DNA of 64,000 nucleotides. Source: Paenibacillus sp. FSL R5-0345 (GTDB lineage: Bacteria; Bacillota; Bacilli; Paenibacillales; Paenibacillaceae). The first letter of the stretch is position 1. Each line of letters starts with the position of its first letter. This document shows, in pieces, positions 27,754 to 37,642 of the stretch. A program made the translations under genes and the position numbers. Under the pieces are notes generated by a model, which saw only the letters and a program-made list of their open reading frames with translations, was not told the origin of the DNA and searched no databases. The stretch is taken from the NCBI RefSeq assembly GCF_000758585.1, contig NZ_CP009281.1, forward strand, positions 1,550,001-1,614,000, in the 5' to 3' direction.

Positions 27754-28742
27754 CTCAACAACCGGTCCAAATCAAGCCGTATAAGCAATTGAAGCAGCAA
27801 ATCGGAAGACGCACGCCTCCGCTCAAAAAGTTTCTGTTCGGTATGCAGATCAGCGACGGATTCGTATATAAGGCGGCAACCTATACGATTCTGACCATCT
27901 TCGGATTTATATTCCTGTATCCGCTGCTTTATATGTTATCGGCCAGCTTCATGTCAAACGTGGACTTGGTCGACAGCACGGTGAAATGGCTGCCGAGCAG
28001 TATGTATACGTTCAACTATGAAATGACCTGGAAGGCATTGCAGCTGCCCGGCTCATTCCTGACAACGACTATGGTGGCGGGTGCTTCGACAATAAGTGTA
28101 ATCATTTCTTCCGCTCTAGTGGGCTACGGACTAGCGCGTTTCCAGTTCAAAGGGAAAAATATCGTGTTGCTGCTGCTGTTGTTCACCTATATCGTCCCGA
28201 AGACTTTGTTTTTTATTCCGCGGTTTCAGATTTTTATGGAGCTCGGTCTGAAGGGGAATCTGGGTGCGCTTATTATACCGGCATTGACCGGACAGGGAGA
28301 GCAGGCGGCTTTGTTTATTTTGATCTTCTTCCAGTTCTTCAAAATGATTCCGAAGGCGTTGGAAGAGGCGGCATTTATCGATGGGGCAGGTGCATTTAGA
28401 ACGTTCTGGAGAATCGCTATCCCTATGGCGGGGCCGGCCTTTATTATCGTAGGCGTCTATGCCTTCTCGCTCTATTGGAATGAGACCTTTCTGACTTCAT
28501 TCTATCTGGACGGCAAAATTCGGACGGTTCCGATGCTGCTCGGAGATCTACAGAACACTTACGGCGCTGCGGTCAAAGCCAGTCAAAGCGGAGACTTCAA
28601 CCAAAATCCGAATTTGAACTTTACGGAGGCGAAGGCCTTTGCGGGAACGTTATTATCCATTATTCCGCTCGTTACCTTATATCTGATTGTTCAAAGATGG
28701 TTTGTGGAGAGCATTGACAAGACAGGGATTACCGGGGAGTGA
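27750..28742 (+). CDS. CUT1 sugar ABC transporter permease (MalG-like), second pair
   Basis: 330 residues with a long cytosolic N-terminus (about 40 residues) before the first membrane helix. EAA loop 'ALEEAAFIDGAGAFRTFWRIAIPM'. It carries a longer periplasmic segment near the C-terminus ('QNTYGAAVKASQSGDFNQNP') than the MalG-like genes at 21713 and 33260. Last gene before a terminator. Confidence 0.92.
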   Translation: MTQQPVQIKPYKQLKQQIGRRTPPLKKFLFGMQISDGFVYKAATYTILTIFGFIFLYPLLYMLSASFMSNVDLVDSTVKWLPSSMYTFNYEMTWKALQLPGSFLTTTMVAGASTISVIISSALVGYGLARFQFKGKNIVLLLLLFTYIVPKTLFFIPRFQIFMELGLKGNLGALIIPALTGQGEQAALFILIFFQFFKMIPKALEEAAFIDGAGAFRTFWRIAIPMAGPAFIIVGVYAFSLYWNETFLTSFYLDGKIRTVPMLLGDLQNTYGAAVKASQSGDFNQNPNLNFTEAKAFAGTLLSIIPLVTLYLIVQRWFVESIDKTGITGE

Positions 28743-28772
28743 CAACAGAAGGAAGAAGGAACAAATCTGTCG

Positions 28773-28799
28773 GGGTCACAATAGTGGCCCTTTCTTTTT
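28773..28799 (+). terminator. terminator after the second permease pair
   Basis: GGGTCAC (28773-28779) pairs with GTGGCCC (28784-28790, one G-T), loop AATA, followed by TTTCTTTTT. It separates the long transport operon from the kinase-regulator pair. Confidence 0.75.
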
Positions 28800-28831
28800 G
28801 TTGTGGAACAAACAAACGGAAAGGACGAATT

Positions 28832-30580
28832 ATGAAAAATAAGAAAAATTCGCTCGGTGTAAGGCTTATTCAACTGTTTGCTGCTATAACGATTCCGCTT
28901 CTTTCCGTTCTTTTTGCAGGGGGATACTATGCCAAGGAAAATGTATTGGCTCAGGTATCCAGATCCTATCAGAATTTGGTCAACTCCAATCTGAAAATGA
29001 TGGAGAGAAGTCTCGAGGATATAACTATTAATCTGGTAGATATTGTTGATCATGACGAGAATTTCCTTCAATTCAACCGTCCAGGGCTGAAAGATTCCGA
29101 TTATTATTTTGCCCGTATGGGAATTATGCAAAGAAATCAAGCCTATCAGGCCTATTATCATAGCGTGGATATGTTCTATCTGTACTCCGGCGTCAATGAT
29201 ATGTTGACATTATCCAATGTATTAGGGAACACGGAGGAATATATGGATGAAATCAGAGCCTGGATCACGGGCAAGGTTCACAATGAAGATAAAATGGAAC
29301 CACTCCGGTACAAATGGACAATAGTTAATATAGCTGGGGATTACTATATAAACCGGACAGTCGGTAATAACCTGAGCAATCCCAGTTATATCGGCGCGCT
29401 CATCCGAATCGATTCTATGCGTTCACCGCTGGGCAATCTGAACCTGCAATCAGGCGGTGATGTGCTTATTGTGGATAATGAAGGAAATATCTTAACCAGT
29501 TCTTCGAAATCGATGGGCTACGACTTCAAGCTGCCACACGATAAGATGAATCAGAATTCTTCATTTTCTTATATGCATGATGGCCGGAAATGGTTAGTTG
29601 TGTCTAGCCAGTCATCCACCCTGGGGATCAATCTATCTGTGGTAATCCCCGATTCCGAGCTACTCCAGGGCTTGAATACATTCCAAATGATTATTAATGT
29701 ACTGCCCTTCTTTATTTTGATCATTTTACTGGTTTACTTATATTATTTTCGCCGTATAGTCATTCGTCCGATTCTGAATTTGTTGGGCGGCATTCACCGC
29801 ATCAGAAAAGGGTCTATGGAAGCCCAGCTTCCTTCTTCTAACTTGTTAGAGTTTCAAGCGCTGAATCAGGCCTTTAATACCATGGTTGTAGAAATACAAA
29901 ATCTGAAAATTGACGTGTATGAGGAACGGCTAAATGCTCAAAAAGCGGAAATGAAGCATTTGCAAATGCAAATTAATCCTCACTTTTTTCTAAATACGCT
30001 CAATATCATTTTCCAACTCGCCGATCTGAAACGCTTTGAATTAGTAAAAAAGACAGTACGGCATCTGGTGCAGTATTTCCGATTCATGCTTCAGGTAAAG
30101 GATAACAGCATTACTTTGGAACAGGAGCTTGATCATCTCCGCAATTATCTTGAAATTCAAAAGATGCGATACCAGCAGTCTTTTGATTTTCAAATCACAA
30201 TAGATGAAGACATTATCCTCGCTTCTATACCGTCCTTGATTGTACAGCCCTTTGTAGAAAATGCCATGCTTCATGGCATAAGTTTGAAAGCAGAAACATT
30301 CTATCTGGAAATTTGTGCAGTCAAGTCAGAAGAGAACACCGATACAATGATTATTGAAATCTCGGATAACGGAAGAGGTAGTACTCAACAAAAACTACAA
30401 GAGCTGAATTCACCTGATTATAGGCCAGAAACTGATGACGGCCACATTGGTATCTGGAATGTGAAACAAAGATTGGCTATGCGCTATCAGGGCAAAGCCA
30501 ACATTCACTTCAGTGAAAATGAGCCGTCCGGATTCCGTGTGCGGCTTAGCCTGCCCATTGAATATATGGAAGGAGAATGA
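28832..30580 (+). CDS. second YesM-type sensor histidine kinase
   Basis: Start taken at ATG 28832 after GGAAAGGA; an upstream in-frame GTG at 28739 would place the terminator hairpin inside the gene. 582 residues. Membrane helices at ~12-33 and ~290-312 flank an extracellular sensor, followed by HAMP, 'INPHFFLNTLN' with His384, 'VENAMLHG' and 'SDNGRGS'. It is followed after 6 nt by its regulator gene. Likely controls the LplB/LplC-like transporter and binding protein downstream. Confidence 0.92.
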   Translation: MKNKKNSLGVRLIQLFAAITIPLLSVLFAGGYYAKENVLAQVSRSYQNLVNSNLKMMERSLEDITINLVDIVDHDENFLQFNRPGLKDSDYYFARMGIMQRNQAYQAYYHSVDMFYLYSGVNDMLTLSNVLGNTEEYMDEIRAWITGKVHNEDKMEPLRYKWTIVNIAGDYYINRTVGNNLSNPSYIGALIRIDSMRSPLGNLNLQSGGDVLIVDNEGNILTSSSKSMGYDFKLPHDKMNQNSSFSYMHDGRKWLVVSSQSSTLGINLSVVIPDSELLQGLNTFQMIINVLPFFILIILLVYLYYFRRIVIRPILNLLGGIHRIRKGSMEAQLPSSNLLEFQALNQAFNTMVVEIQNLKIDVYEERLNAQKAEMKHLQMQINPHFFLNTLNIIFQLADLKRFELVKKTVRHLVQYFRFMLQVKDNSITLEQELDHLRNYLEIQKMRYQQSFDFQITIDEDIILASIPSLIVQPFVENAMLHGISLKAETFYLEICAVKSEENTDTMIIEISDNGRGSTQQKLQELNSPDYRPETDDGHIGIWNVKQRLAMRYQGKANIHFSENEPSGFRVRLSLPIEYMEGE

Positions 30581-30586
30581 TGAGAG

Positions 30587-32209
30587 ATGCGTTTATTGAT
30601 TGTAGATGATGAACAGTTCGCTGTGGAGGGGCTTCTCTACTGCTGCGAATGGAAAGCGTATGGGATTGAAGAGGTCTTGACGGCGAATAGAGCCGACAAG
30701 GCCAGGGAGATTATGAATGAACACAGAATAGAATTGCTGATTTGCGATATTGAAATGCCGGATGAAGATGGGCTTTCACTGGTTGGCTGGGTGAGGGAAT
30801 ATTCTCCCTGGACGGAATCGATATTTCTGACCTGTCATTCCGAATTTTCCTACGCCAAGAAAGCCGTTAACCTCGGGAGTTTTGATTATTTGCTGAAGCC
30901 TGTTGACACAGATGAGCTGTTGTCTGTCGTATCAGGTATGATAGCAGCCAACCGTGAGAAGGAAGAGTATGCGTCCTACAATCAAATGTATCATAAGTAT
31001 CTAAATTTATGGCAAAAAGAAAAGCCGAAGCGTGTGGAACGTTTCTGGCAGGATTTGTTGTCCCGCAGTATCCTGTCTTTTGGGGATTTTGTTGACCGGG
31101 AGCTGGCGGAGGCTGGCGTGGGGTTAAATTCTGACGATCTGGTGCTTCCTATTCTGATCAGTATTGAGGAGTGGTCTAAACCGCTCAGTCCGCGGGATCA
31201 GGAAATCATGGAATATGCCGTGAAGAAAGCGGCGGAGGAATTTTTTACAGAAGAGCATCAAGGGGAGGCCGTCACAGACAAAAACGGGGTTTTGTTCATT
31301 CTGCTGTATGCCAAAGGCGCGATGGGAGAACAGGCGACTAGGAAGCTCAGAATTCAGCAGCTCACGGACATAGGTAAACGTTTTATCAAAGCTTGCCGGG
31401 AGCTGTTCTACAGCATCGTAACCTGCTATGTCGGCTCATTCAAACCCCTTCAAGAGCTGCCGGGAATGTGCGAAAGCTTAAAAATCATGGAGCGTGACAA
31501 TATTTCTCGCACACAATCGGTGCTTTTATACATGCCACAGGACCAGATGTTATTATCACCTAATTCGGATGATATCCTGCTCAATGATTTGATCTCTTAT
31601 ATGCTGAATGGCAAGCGTGAGTCCGCTGTGCAGTTTATTCATAATCTGACAGAGAAACTGGAAGCCAATCCTTGCTTTCAGGGAAGAAATCTAGACGCCT
31701 TGCATCAGGATACCTTGCAGATTATATATCACTTCTTGCAGGTAAGAGGAATCAATGCGGGAAGCATAGTCCTGTTTACAGACTGGACAACCGCCCGCAT
31801 ACGGGGACTGCTTCAGTACAGGCATTGGGCAGAAGGGATTGTATCGGCGGTCATGGAGGCGGAATTCGAGCGGCAGGAAAAGGGCGGTGTAATTGAGCGG
31901 TCCATTCGCTACATCCAGCAGAATATAGAGGAAGAGATCTCCAGGGTCAGCGTCGCTGATTATGTGGGATTGAACCCGGCGTATCTCTCCAGACTGTTCA
32001 AAAAAGAGACCGGCCAGAACCTCATTGATTTCCTGATCTCAGTGAAGATGAACCGCACCCGCGAGCTTTTGGATACCACGGATATGTCGGTAAGCGCGAT
32101 AGCGCAGCAGGTAGGATACAGTAATTTTTCACATTTCACCAAAATGTTCCGCAAGCAGTTCGACGTCAATCCTCAGGAATATCGCAAAGTCACAAAACGA
32201 TTAGACTGA
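30587..32209 (+). CDS. second YesN-type response regulator (REC + AraC HTH)
   Basis: 540 residues. Receiver domain with 'IVDDEQ', phospho-acceptor Asp54 in LLICDIEMP, and Lys in 'LLKPVD'. Long middle region, then AraC-type DNA-binding helices 'VADYVGLNPAYLSRLFKKET' and 'AIAQQVGYSNFSHFTKMFRK'. Longer than the first regulator in the window (468 aa) because of its middle domain. Confidence 0.93.
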   Translation: MRLLIVDDEQFAVEGLLYCCEWKAYGIEEVLTANRADKAREIMNEHRIELLICDIEMPDEDGLSLVGWVREYSPWTESIFLTCHSEFSYAKKAVNLGSFDYLLKPVDTDELLSVVSGMIAANREKEEYASYNQMYHKYLNLWQKEKPKRVERFWQDLLSRSILSFGDFVDRELAEAGVGLNSDDLVLPILISIEEWSKPLSPRDQEIMEYAVKKAAEEFFTEEHQGEAVTDKNGVLFILLYAKGAMGEQATRKLRIQQLTDIGKRFIKACRELFYSIVTCYVGSFKPLQELPGMCESLKIMERDNISRTQSVLLYMPQDQMLLSPNSDDILLNDLISYMLNGKRESAVQFIHNLTEKLEANPCFQGRNLDALHQDTLQIIYHFLQVRGINAGSIVLFTDWTTARIRGLLQYRHWAEGIVSAVMEAEFERQEKGGVIERSIRYIQQNIEEEISRVSVADYVGLNPAYLSRLFKKETGQNLIDFLISVKMNRTRELLDTTDMSVSAIAQQVGYSNFSHFTKMFRKQFDVNPQEYRKVTKRLD

Positions 32210-32284
32210 GGTTATAAAAACGGCAGAGCAGTTGTTGGCATCTCCTTATAATAAAGCCATAACCCAATAAGAAGGTGTGGAACT

Positions 32285-33247
32285 ATGGCTTCGGAAAAAG
32301 CAACACTGACACAATCTGGCATCTCGCAGCGCAACTCAAAATGGAAAACCATATGGAAGTACAGAGCCTTGATCGTTCTGGCACTGCCAGGTGTGCTGTT
32401 GATGCTGATCAATAACTATCTGCCCATGTTCGGTATTTTCTTGGCTTTCAAGGACTTGAATTATACGGCAGGGATATGGGGAAGCAAATGGATCGGACTG
32501 GACAACTTTAAGTTTCTGTTTGCTTCAAACGATGCTTGGCTGATCATTAGGAATACATTGCTGTACAACATTAGCTTTTTGCTTATCAATACGATATTGG
32601 CAGTGATGCTGGCCCTTCTCCTCAACGAGGTCAAGAATAAATTTGCCTCCAAATTCTTTCAGAGCACAGTGATCCTGCCTAACTTTATTTCCATGGTCAT
32701 TGTCGGCTACATCGTTTATGGATTTTTAAATCCGGAACTGGGGTTCATCAATAAATTTATTCTGGAGCCCTTCGGGATAGATCCTAGAAACTGGTATGCG
32801 GAAGCGCAGCATTGGCCTTATATTTTGACCATTGTCAACACCTGGAAGGGTGTGGGCTACTCGGCCGTAGTTTACCTCGCAGCCATTGTCGGGATAGACT
32901 CTGAATATTATGAAGCAGCCGTCATTGATGGAGCCAGCCGCTGGAAGCAAATGACGAAAATTACGATTCCGCTGATTGCTCCGATCATTATCATCATGAC
33001 ATTGCTGGCGATTGGCCGGATTTTCAACGCCGATTTCGGTCTGTTCTATCAGGCAACTATGGCATCCGGGATGATCAAAGAGACAACTGATGTTATCGAT
33101 ACCTATGTATACAGGGCGTTAATGGTTACCGGCGATACGGGACTCGCCTCCTCGGCAGGGCTGCTGCAGTCTGTTGTTGGTTTTACACTTGTCATTACCG
33201 TCAACCTGATTGTCCGTAAATTCAGCAAAGAAAATGCTTTGTTCTAA
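32285..33247 (+). CDS. CUT1 permease, LplB-like, third pair
   Basis: 320 residues, N-terminal cytosolic tail then 'YRALIVLALPGVLLMLINNY' and five more membrane segments. EAA loop 'YYEAAVIDGASRWKQMTKIT'. LplB/YtcO-type permeases pair with LplC/YtcP-type ones (next gene) and LplA-type binding proteins. Ribosome site GAAGGTG. Gap of 75 nt from the regulator gene without a visible terminator. Confidence 0.92.
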   Translation: MASEKATLTQSGISQRNSKWKTIWKYRALIVLALPGVLLMLINNYLPMFGIFLAFKDLNYTAGIWGSKWIGLDNFKFLFASNDAWLIIRNTLLYNISFLLINTILAVMLALLLNEVKNKFASKFFQSTVILPNFISMVIVGYIVYGFLNPELGFINKFILEPFGIDPRNWYAEAQHWPYILTIVNTWKGVGYSAVVYLAAIVGIDSEYYEAAVIDGASRWKQMTKITIPLIAPIIIIMTLLAIGRIFNADFGLFYQATMASGMIKETTDVIDTYVYRALMVTGDTGLASSAGLLQSVVGFTLVITVNLIVRKFSKENALF

Positions 33248-33259
33248 AAGGAGAAAACC

Positions 33260-34138
33260 ATGGAAAAAAAACGAACTAATCCCTTTATCATTATTTTCCT
33301 GTCTTTGTTCAGCCTTGCCTGCTTGATCCCGTTTTGGCTTGTGTTCATGATCTCGGTTGCTGATGAAGACTGGGTAACTGTTAATGGATACAGCTTCTGG
33401 CCCGGCAAATTCAGTCTTGTCGCTTATCAGTATTTGTTTGAAGATGCCGAAAAAATATTGCGGGCTTATGGCGTTTCTGCCTCGGTAACGTTGATTGGTG
33501 TTGTCATCAGTTTGTTTGTGACTTCGGCAATGGCCTATGCGCTGTCGCGGAAAGAGTTTCCGCTCAGGGGGGCGCTGAGCTTCTACATCCTGATTACGAT
33601 GTTGTTCTCGGGAGGCTTGCTGCCCTGGTATCTTATCTACACCCGGTTCTTGCATGTTCAGGATACGTTGATGGCCCTTATTATTCCGGGTTTGATCGGC
33701 GGCTTTAACGTTATCATCATGCGGACATTCTTCACGAACAGTATACCGCCTTCACTGATTGATTCTTCCCAGATAGATGGTGCAGGTGAATTCCGGACAT
33801 ACTTCAGCATTATTCTGCCGCTGTCCTTGCCTGTAATGGCTACAATTGGACTATTCACCACCGTATCCTACTGGAACGACTGGTTTACAAGCCTGGTCTT
33901 CATCCAGAATGAGAAACTGTTCTCTCTGCAATATCTATTGACCAAAACCTTAATGAACGCTTCGTTCCTGCAGACGATTGCGAATAAGGCTTATAGTTCC
34001 ACCGCACAGGTCACAACACCGCTGGAATCCATTCGGATGGCGATGGCGATGATTGCAATCGGACCGTTGGTGCTGGTATTCCCTTTCCTGCAGAAGTATT
34101 TCGTAAAAGGTCTTACCGTAGGCGCTGTGAAAGGCTGA
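33260..34138 (+). CDS. CUT1 permease, LplC/YtcP-like, third pair
   Basis: 292 residues, six membrane segments. EAA-like loop 'SLIDSSQIDGAGEFRTYFSI', with Ser-Ser in place of the usual Glu-Ala, as seen in YtcP-type permeases. The long 'LQYLLTKTLMNASFLQTIAN' segment is typical of this subgroup. 12 nt after the partner permease. Confidence 0.92.
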   Translation: MEKKRTNPFIIIFLSLFSLACLIPFWLVFMISVADEDWVTVNGYSFWPGKFSLVAYQYLFEDAEKILRAYGVSASVTLIGVVISLFVTSAMAYALSRKEFPLRGALSFYILITMLFSGGLLPWYLIYTRFLHVQDTLMALIIPGLIGGFNVIIMRTFFTNSIPPSLIDSSQIDGAGEFRTYFSIILPLSLPVMATIGLFTTVSYWNDWFTSLVFIQNEKLFSLQYLLTKTLMNASFLQTIANKAYSSTAQVTTPLESIRMAMAMIAIGPLVLVFPFLQKYFVKGLTVGAVKG

Positions 34139-34140
34139 TC

Positions 34141-34155
34141 CCAGCATAATGCTGG
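34141..34155 (+). other. 15-nt palindrome between permease and binding-protein genes
   Basis: CCAGCAT-A-ATGCTGG immediately follows the permease stop codon. No T-run follows. It could be an RNA processing or stabilising hairpin that lets the binding protein be made in excess, or an operator. Confidence 0.4.
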
Positions 34156-34218
34156 ATTAGTATATGCAAGTAAAGGATTTAAAGAAAAACAGAAGTATTC
34201 CAGGGAGGTCTACTATTT

Positions 34219-35793
34219 ATGAAGTGGTTGAAAAAGAGTTCTGTTGTACTGACATCGTTGGTGCTGACTTCAGTTGTGGCAACCGGCTGTGGCGGAAATA
34301 ATGCTGCTAATTCTCCGGCGGGCACAGCTCAGCCGGAGGGGACGGCCAGCTCCGAATTGAAGCCTTACGAAGTCGTAATGGTATTCCCCGATGCGCCTCA
34401 GAATGACAATCAGCTGGTACAGGATGCAATGAATGATTATCTGAAAAAAACATATCCGGAAATGAACATGACGGTCAAACTGAATCCCATCGACTGGGGC
34501 GCATGGAGCGATAAAACAAACCTGATGATGGCCTCCGGAGATAAAATGGATCTGCTGTTTACAGCGGATTGGCTCGGATTCCAGCAACAGGTGACAAAGG
34601 GCGGCTTGCTGCCGCTTGATGATTTGCTCGCCAAATACGGCCCGGATATCGAAGCTGTTGAGAAGGATTATCATGATCCGGCTAAACGCGGCGGCAAGCT
34701 GTACGGTATCCATACCCACCAAGAGCTGGGCGGCACACAAGGAGTTTATTTGAACAAAGAGTTGGTGGACAAATACAACTTTGATCTCAGTGTTTTGAAG
34801 TCCGGAAAGGTCGAAGATCTGGAACCGATGCTGCAGACAATCAAGGAGAACGAACCGGGGATTACGCCTTTGGTAGCGCCAAGCTTTCCGCTTGAAGCTT
34901 ACTATTCATCTACGAATCTAGATTCCATTGCAAGCATTGCGGTTATTAACACCGTGGGAACAGCAAAAGATGACTATACTGTAATCAACTCGTTCACTAC
35001 TCCACGTTATATGGAGCTTGCCAAGCTGACCAACAAATGGTACAAGGCGGGGTATATTAACAAGGACGCACTGACACCAGGTCTGGATGCCTGGAAAAAA
35101 ATTCAAGCAGGTAAAGGATTTGCATTTGTTACTGACATGGATATTATCGCTGATATGGAGATTGGCAAAGCTGCCGTTTCACCGAATGGTTCGATTAAAG
35201 CGGGCCGCGAGATGCTGCAGATTCCGCTCAATATTGACCGTCTGCAGACCGGAAAAATGACGGCAACCATGTATGCGATTTCAAAAAGCTCTGAAGATCC
35301 GGAACGCGCCATGATGCTGCTTAATCTTTTCTATAAGGACAAGGAGCTTCTGACCCTTTTCAACTTCGGTATTGAAGGAACACATTATGTGCTTAAAGAC
35401 GGACAAATTGCGCTGCCGGAAGGCAAAACTACAGAAAATGTCGGCTACTACCATGATATTATGTGGCAAGTGGGCAATCAAATGCTTAACTATACACGTG
35501 TAGGCGAAGACCCGAATAAATACCAGAACTATGAGAAATTCAACGAACAGATTACCGCAAACCCTTCGCGGATTTTTGGATTTATCTTTGATCCGGAGCC
35601 GGTCAAAAATGAACTAATCTCGATCGACAACGCAAATAAAACCTTTGTTGACGGGTTGAAGTCCGGCCAACTCGATCCGGAAGAAGCTCTTCCTAAGATG
35701 CTGGAAAAACAAAAAGCAGCGGGATCAGACAAAGTAATTGCGGAAGCGCAAAAGCAGTTGGATGCTTGGCTGGCTGAAAACGGCAAGAAATAA
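34219..35793 (+). CDS. CUT1 sugar-binding lipoprotein of the LplB/LplC-like transporter
   Basis: 524 residues. Signal peptide with lipobox VATGC. The mature part ('NPIDWGAWSDKTNLMMASGD', 'ELGGTQGVYLNKELVDKYNF', 'SKSSEDPERAMMLLNLFYKD') and the C-terminal DUF3502-like end ('FGFIFDPEPVKNELISIDN') are typical of LplA-type binding proteins. Strong ribosome site GGGAGGT. It closes the operon before a strong terminator. Confidence 0.9.
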   Translation: MKWLKKSSVVLTSLVLTSVVATGCGGNNAANSPAGTAQPEGTASSELKPYEVVMVFPDAPQNDNQLVQDAMNDYLKKTYPEMNMTVKLNPIDWGAWSDKTNLMMASGDKMDLLFTADWLGFQQQVTKGGLLPLDDLLAKYGPDIEAVEKDYHDPAKRGGKLYGIHTHQELGGTQGVYLNKELVDKYNFDLSVLKSGKVEDLEPMLQTIKENEPGITPLVAPSFPLEAYYSSTNLDSIASIAVINTVGTAKDDYTVINSFTTPRYMELAKLTNKWYKAGYINKDALTPGLDAWKKIQAGKGFAFVTDMDIIADMEIGKAAVSPNGSIKAGREMLQIPLNIDRLQTGKMTATMYAISKSSEDPERAMMLLNLFYKDKELLTLFNFGIEGTHYVLKDGQIALPEGKTTENVGYYHDIMWQVGNQMLNYTRVGEDPNKYQNYEKFNEQITANPSRIFGFIFDPEPVKNELISIDNANKTFVDGLKSGQLDPEEALPKMLEKQKAAGSDKVIAEAQKQLDAWLAENGKK

Positions 35794-35839
35794 GCAGAGT
35801 GTGATCAATAATTTCATTTGTTAAACGGATCTGACGGAC

Positions 35840-35876
35840 AAAAGGGGCATAATGCGTTAGTTATGCCCCTTTTGAT
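35840..35876 (+). terminator. strong terminator after the binding-protein gene
   Basis: AAAAGGGGCATAA (35840-35852) pairs perfectly with TTATGCCCCTTTT (35861-35873), 13 bp, loop of 8 nt. Confidence 0.85.
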
Positions 35877-35915
35877 TGTAATGGATCATACAGCGAAGAG
35901 GAGTGGAGTATTCAT

Positions 35916-37631
35916 ATGGAATATTCGATGCTGACTTATATAGATATGTATCCCGATCAAGCCCAGTACAAATCCGGCCAAGCAGGCAGTATTATAGTCG
36001 AGCTGGAGACCCAAGAGGATAGGGATCTGGAACTGGTTGTTGAGTTCTACAAATTAGAAAAGCAGGTTGCTGAAGAAACATTTGAGATCAGCCTGGAAAA
36101 AGGATTGAGACAAATTGCGCGCATTCCCCTGTTCACTGAAGATACCGAGTGGGCTGGTTACGGGGTCAAGGCTACAGTTTTTTACGATAAATTTGCAGTG
36201 TCAACAGCTTATACTTCGTACGATATTGCCGATCATTGGAGTCGGGCGCCTCGGTATGGATTCTTAAGCGATTTTCGCAAGGAAGAATCCGAAGAATTAC
36301 GTGACGTCGAAAGTATGAACAAATTCCATTTGAATGTTATACAGTTCTATGATTGGATGTACCGACATGATGATCTTGTACCGCATCAAGATGAATTTCT
36401 CGATCCGATGGGTCGAATGATGTCCTATAAAGTTGTTCGTGAAAAATTGGCAGCCTTGCACGATAAAGGGATGGCGGCCTTGGCCTATGGGGCTGTATAC
36501 GCGAGCCTTAAGGACTTTTTACAAGCACGGCCGGAATGGGGGCTTTATAATCGCCAAGGTGAGCCGTTTCAATTAATAGACTTATTTTATATTATGGACA
36601 TTACACCAGGGTCCCCTTGGACTGATCATATTGTTGAACAATTCCGTCAAGCAGTAAAGGTAGGATTTGATGGAATTCATATGGATCAATACGGTTTTCC
36701 AAAGAAAGGGATACGTAGGGTCGAAGGAAGGGAAGAATTGGTTGATCTGGCGGAATGTTATCCGGCGCTTATTGATCGAACCAGCGCGGCAGTGAAGGAA
36801 ATAAAAGCAGAGGCTGGGGTCATATTCAATAATGTGGGTAATTACCCCATTAGCAAAACGGCATCTTCAGATCAGGAAGCACTTTATATTGAAGTATGGC
36901 CGCCAATAGTCCGATTGCGTGAGCTTAAAGGACTTATCGATAATGCAAGATCATTGGATAAAGACAAGCCGATTATCCTCTCCGCTTATCTTCCCTCTTT
37001 TTACCCGAAAGCTGGACATGACAAGGAATGGGCTGAGAACGGGGCGCTACTAACGATGGCATCTATATTTGCTAGTGGTGGATATCATCTCTTATTAGGT
37101 GAGGATAATGGAATGCTGACGATGCCTTACTATCCCGATTATGCAGTGATGCGGCCTGAATTTGTCGTTGAGGTGAGACGCTACTATGATTTCATAGTGC
37201 GGTTTGGTACTTTGATACACAATACGCAATTGGAAGATGTGTCTTACACCTATACAGCAGGGGTTAATACCGAAATCACCTTCGAAGGCAGAGTGCCATT
37301 TGCACCGAATGGAGATATTGGCTCCGTATGGACCATCATTAAACGGATGCAAGGTTATCACATCTTACAGCTAATTAACCTTGTTGGCCTTGAGGATGAT
37401 TATTGGGAGCATGGCAAGAAAAAGCGTCCTGAAACTCAAGATGGAGTTGTCTGCACATTGCTGATTGAACAGCCGATTGAGTGCATCTTCACAGCCAGCC
37501 CTGATGATCATAACCAAGAAGTATGTTTTTTGGATTATGAAATTGTACCTCATGGACAAGGGCTAGCTGCCAGATTTACTCTACCGTCTCTGGAGGTTTG
37601 GTCCATGGTTGTAGTGAAATTAAGCGAATAG
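35916..37631 (+). CDS. cytosolic GH66 family enzyme
   Basis: 571 residues with no signal peptide, unlike the other two GH66 proteins here. An N-terminal beta domain (~1-105) precedes the barrel: 'RYGFLSDF', 'FHLNVIQFYDWMYRHD', 'GFDGIHMDQYG' with candidate nucleophile Asp257, 'YIEVWP' with candidate acid/base Glu326, and 'LLTMASIFASGGYHLLLGED'. A C-terminal beta domain closes the protein. It would act inside the cell on imported alpha-1,6-glucosides, perhaps opening cycloisomaltooligosaccharides. It is followed 11 nt later by the GH13 gene, a likely two-step pathway. Confidence 0.85.
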   Translation: MEYSMLTYIDMYPDQAQYKSGQAGSIIVELETQEDRDLELVVEFYKLEKQVAEETFEISLEKGLRQIARIPLFTEDTEWAGYGVKATVFYDKFAVSTAYTSYDIADHWSRAPRYGFLSDFRKEESEELRDVESMNKFHLNVIQFYDWMYRHDDLVPHQDEFLDPMGRMMSYKVVREKLAALHDKGMAALAYGAVYASLKDFLQARPEWGLYNRQGEPFQLIDLFYIMDITPGSPWTDHIVEQFRQAVKVGFDGIHMDQYGFPKKGIRRVEGREELVDLAECYPALIDRTSAAVKEIKAEAGVIFNNVGNYPISKTASSDQEALYIEVWPPIVRLRELKGLIDNARSLDKDKPIILSAYLPSFYPKAGHDKEWAENGALLTMASIFASGGYHLLLGEDNGMLTMPYYPDYAVMRPEFVVEVRRYYDFIVRFGTLIHNTQLEDVSYTYTAGVNTEITFEGRVPFAPNGDIGSVWTIIKRMQGYHILQLINLVGLEDDYWEHGKKKRPETQDGVVCTLLIEQPIECIFTASPDDHNQEVCFLDYEIVPHGQGLAARFTLPSLEVWSMVVVKLSE

Positions 37632-37642
37632 GAGTGCGTGAT

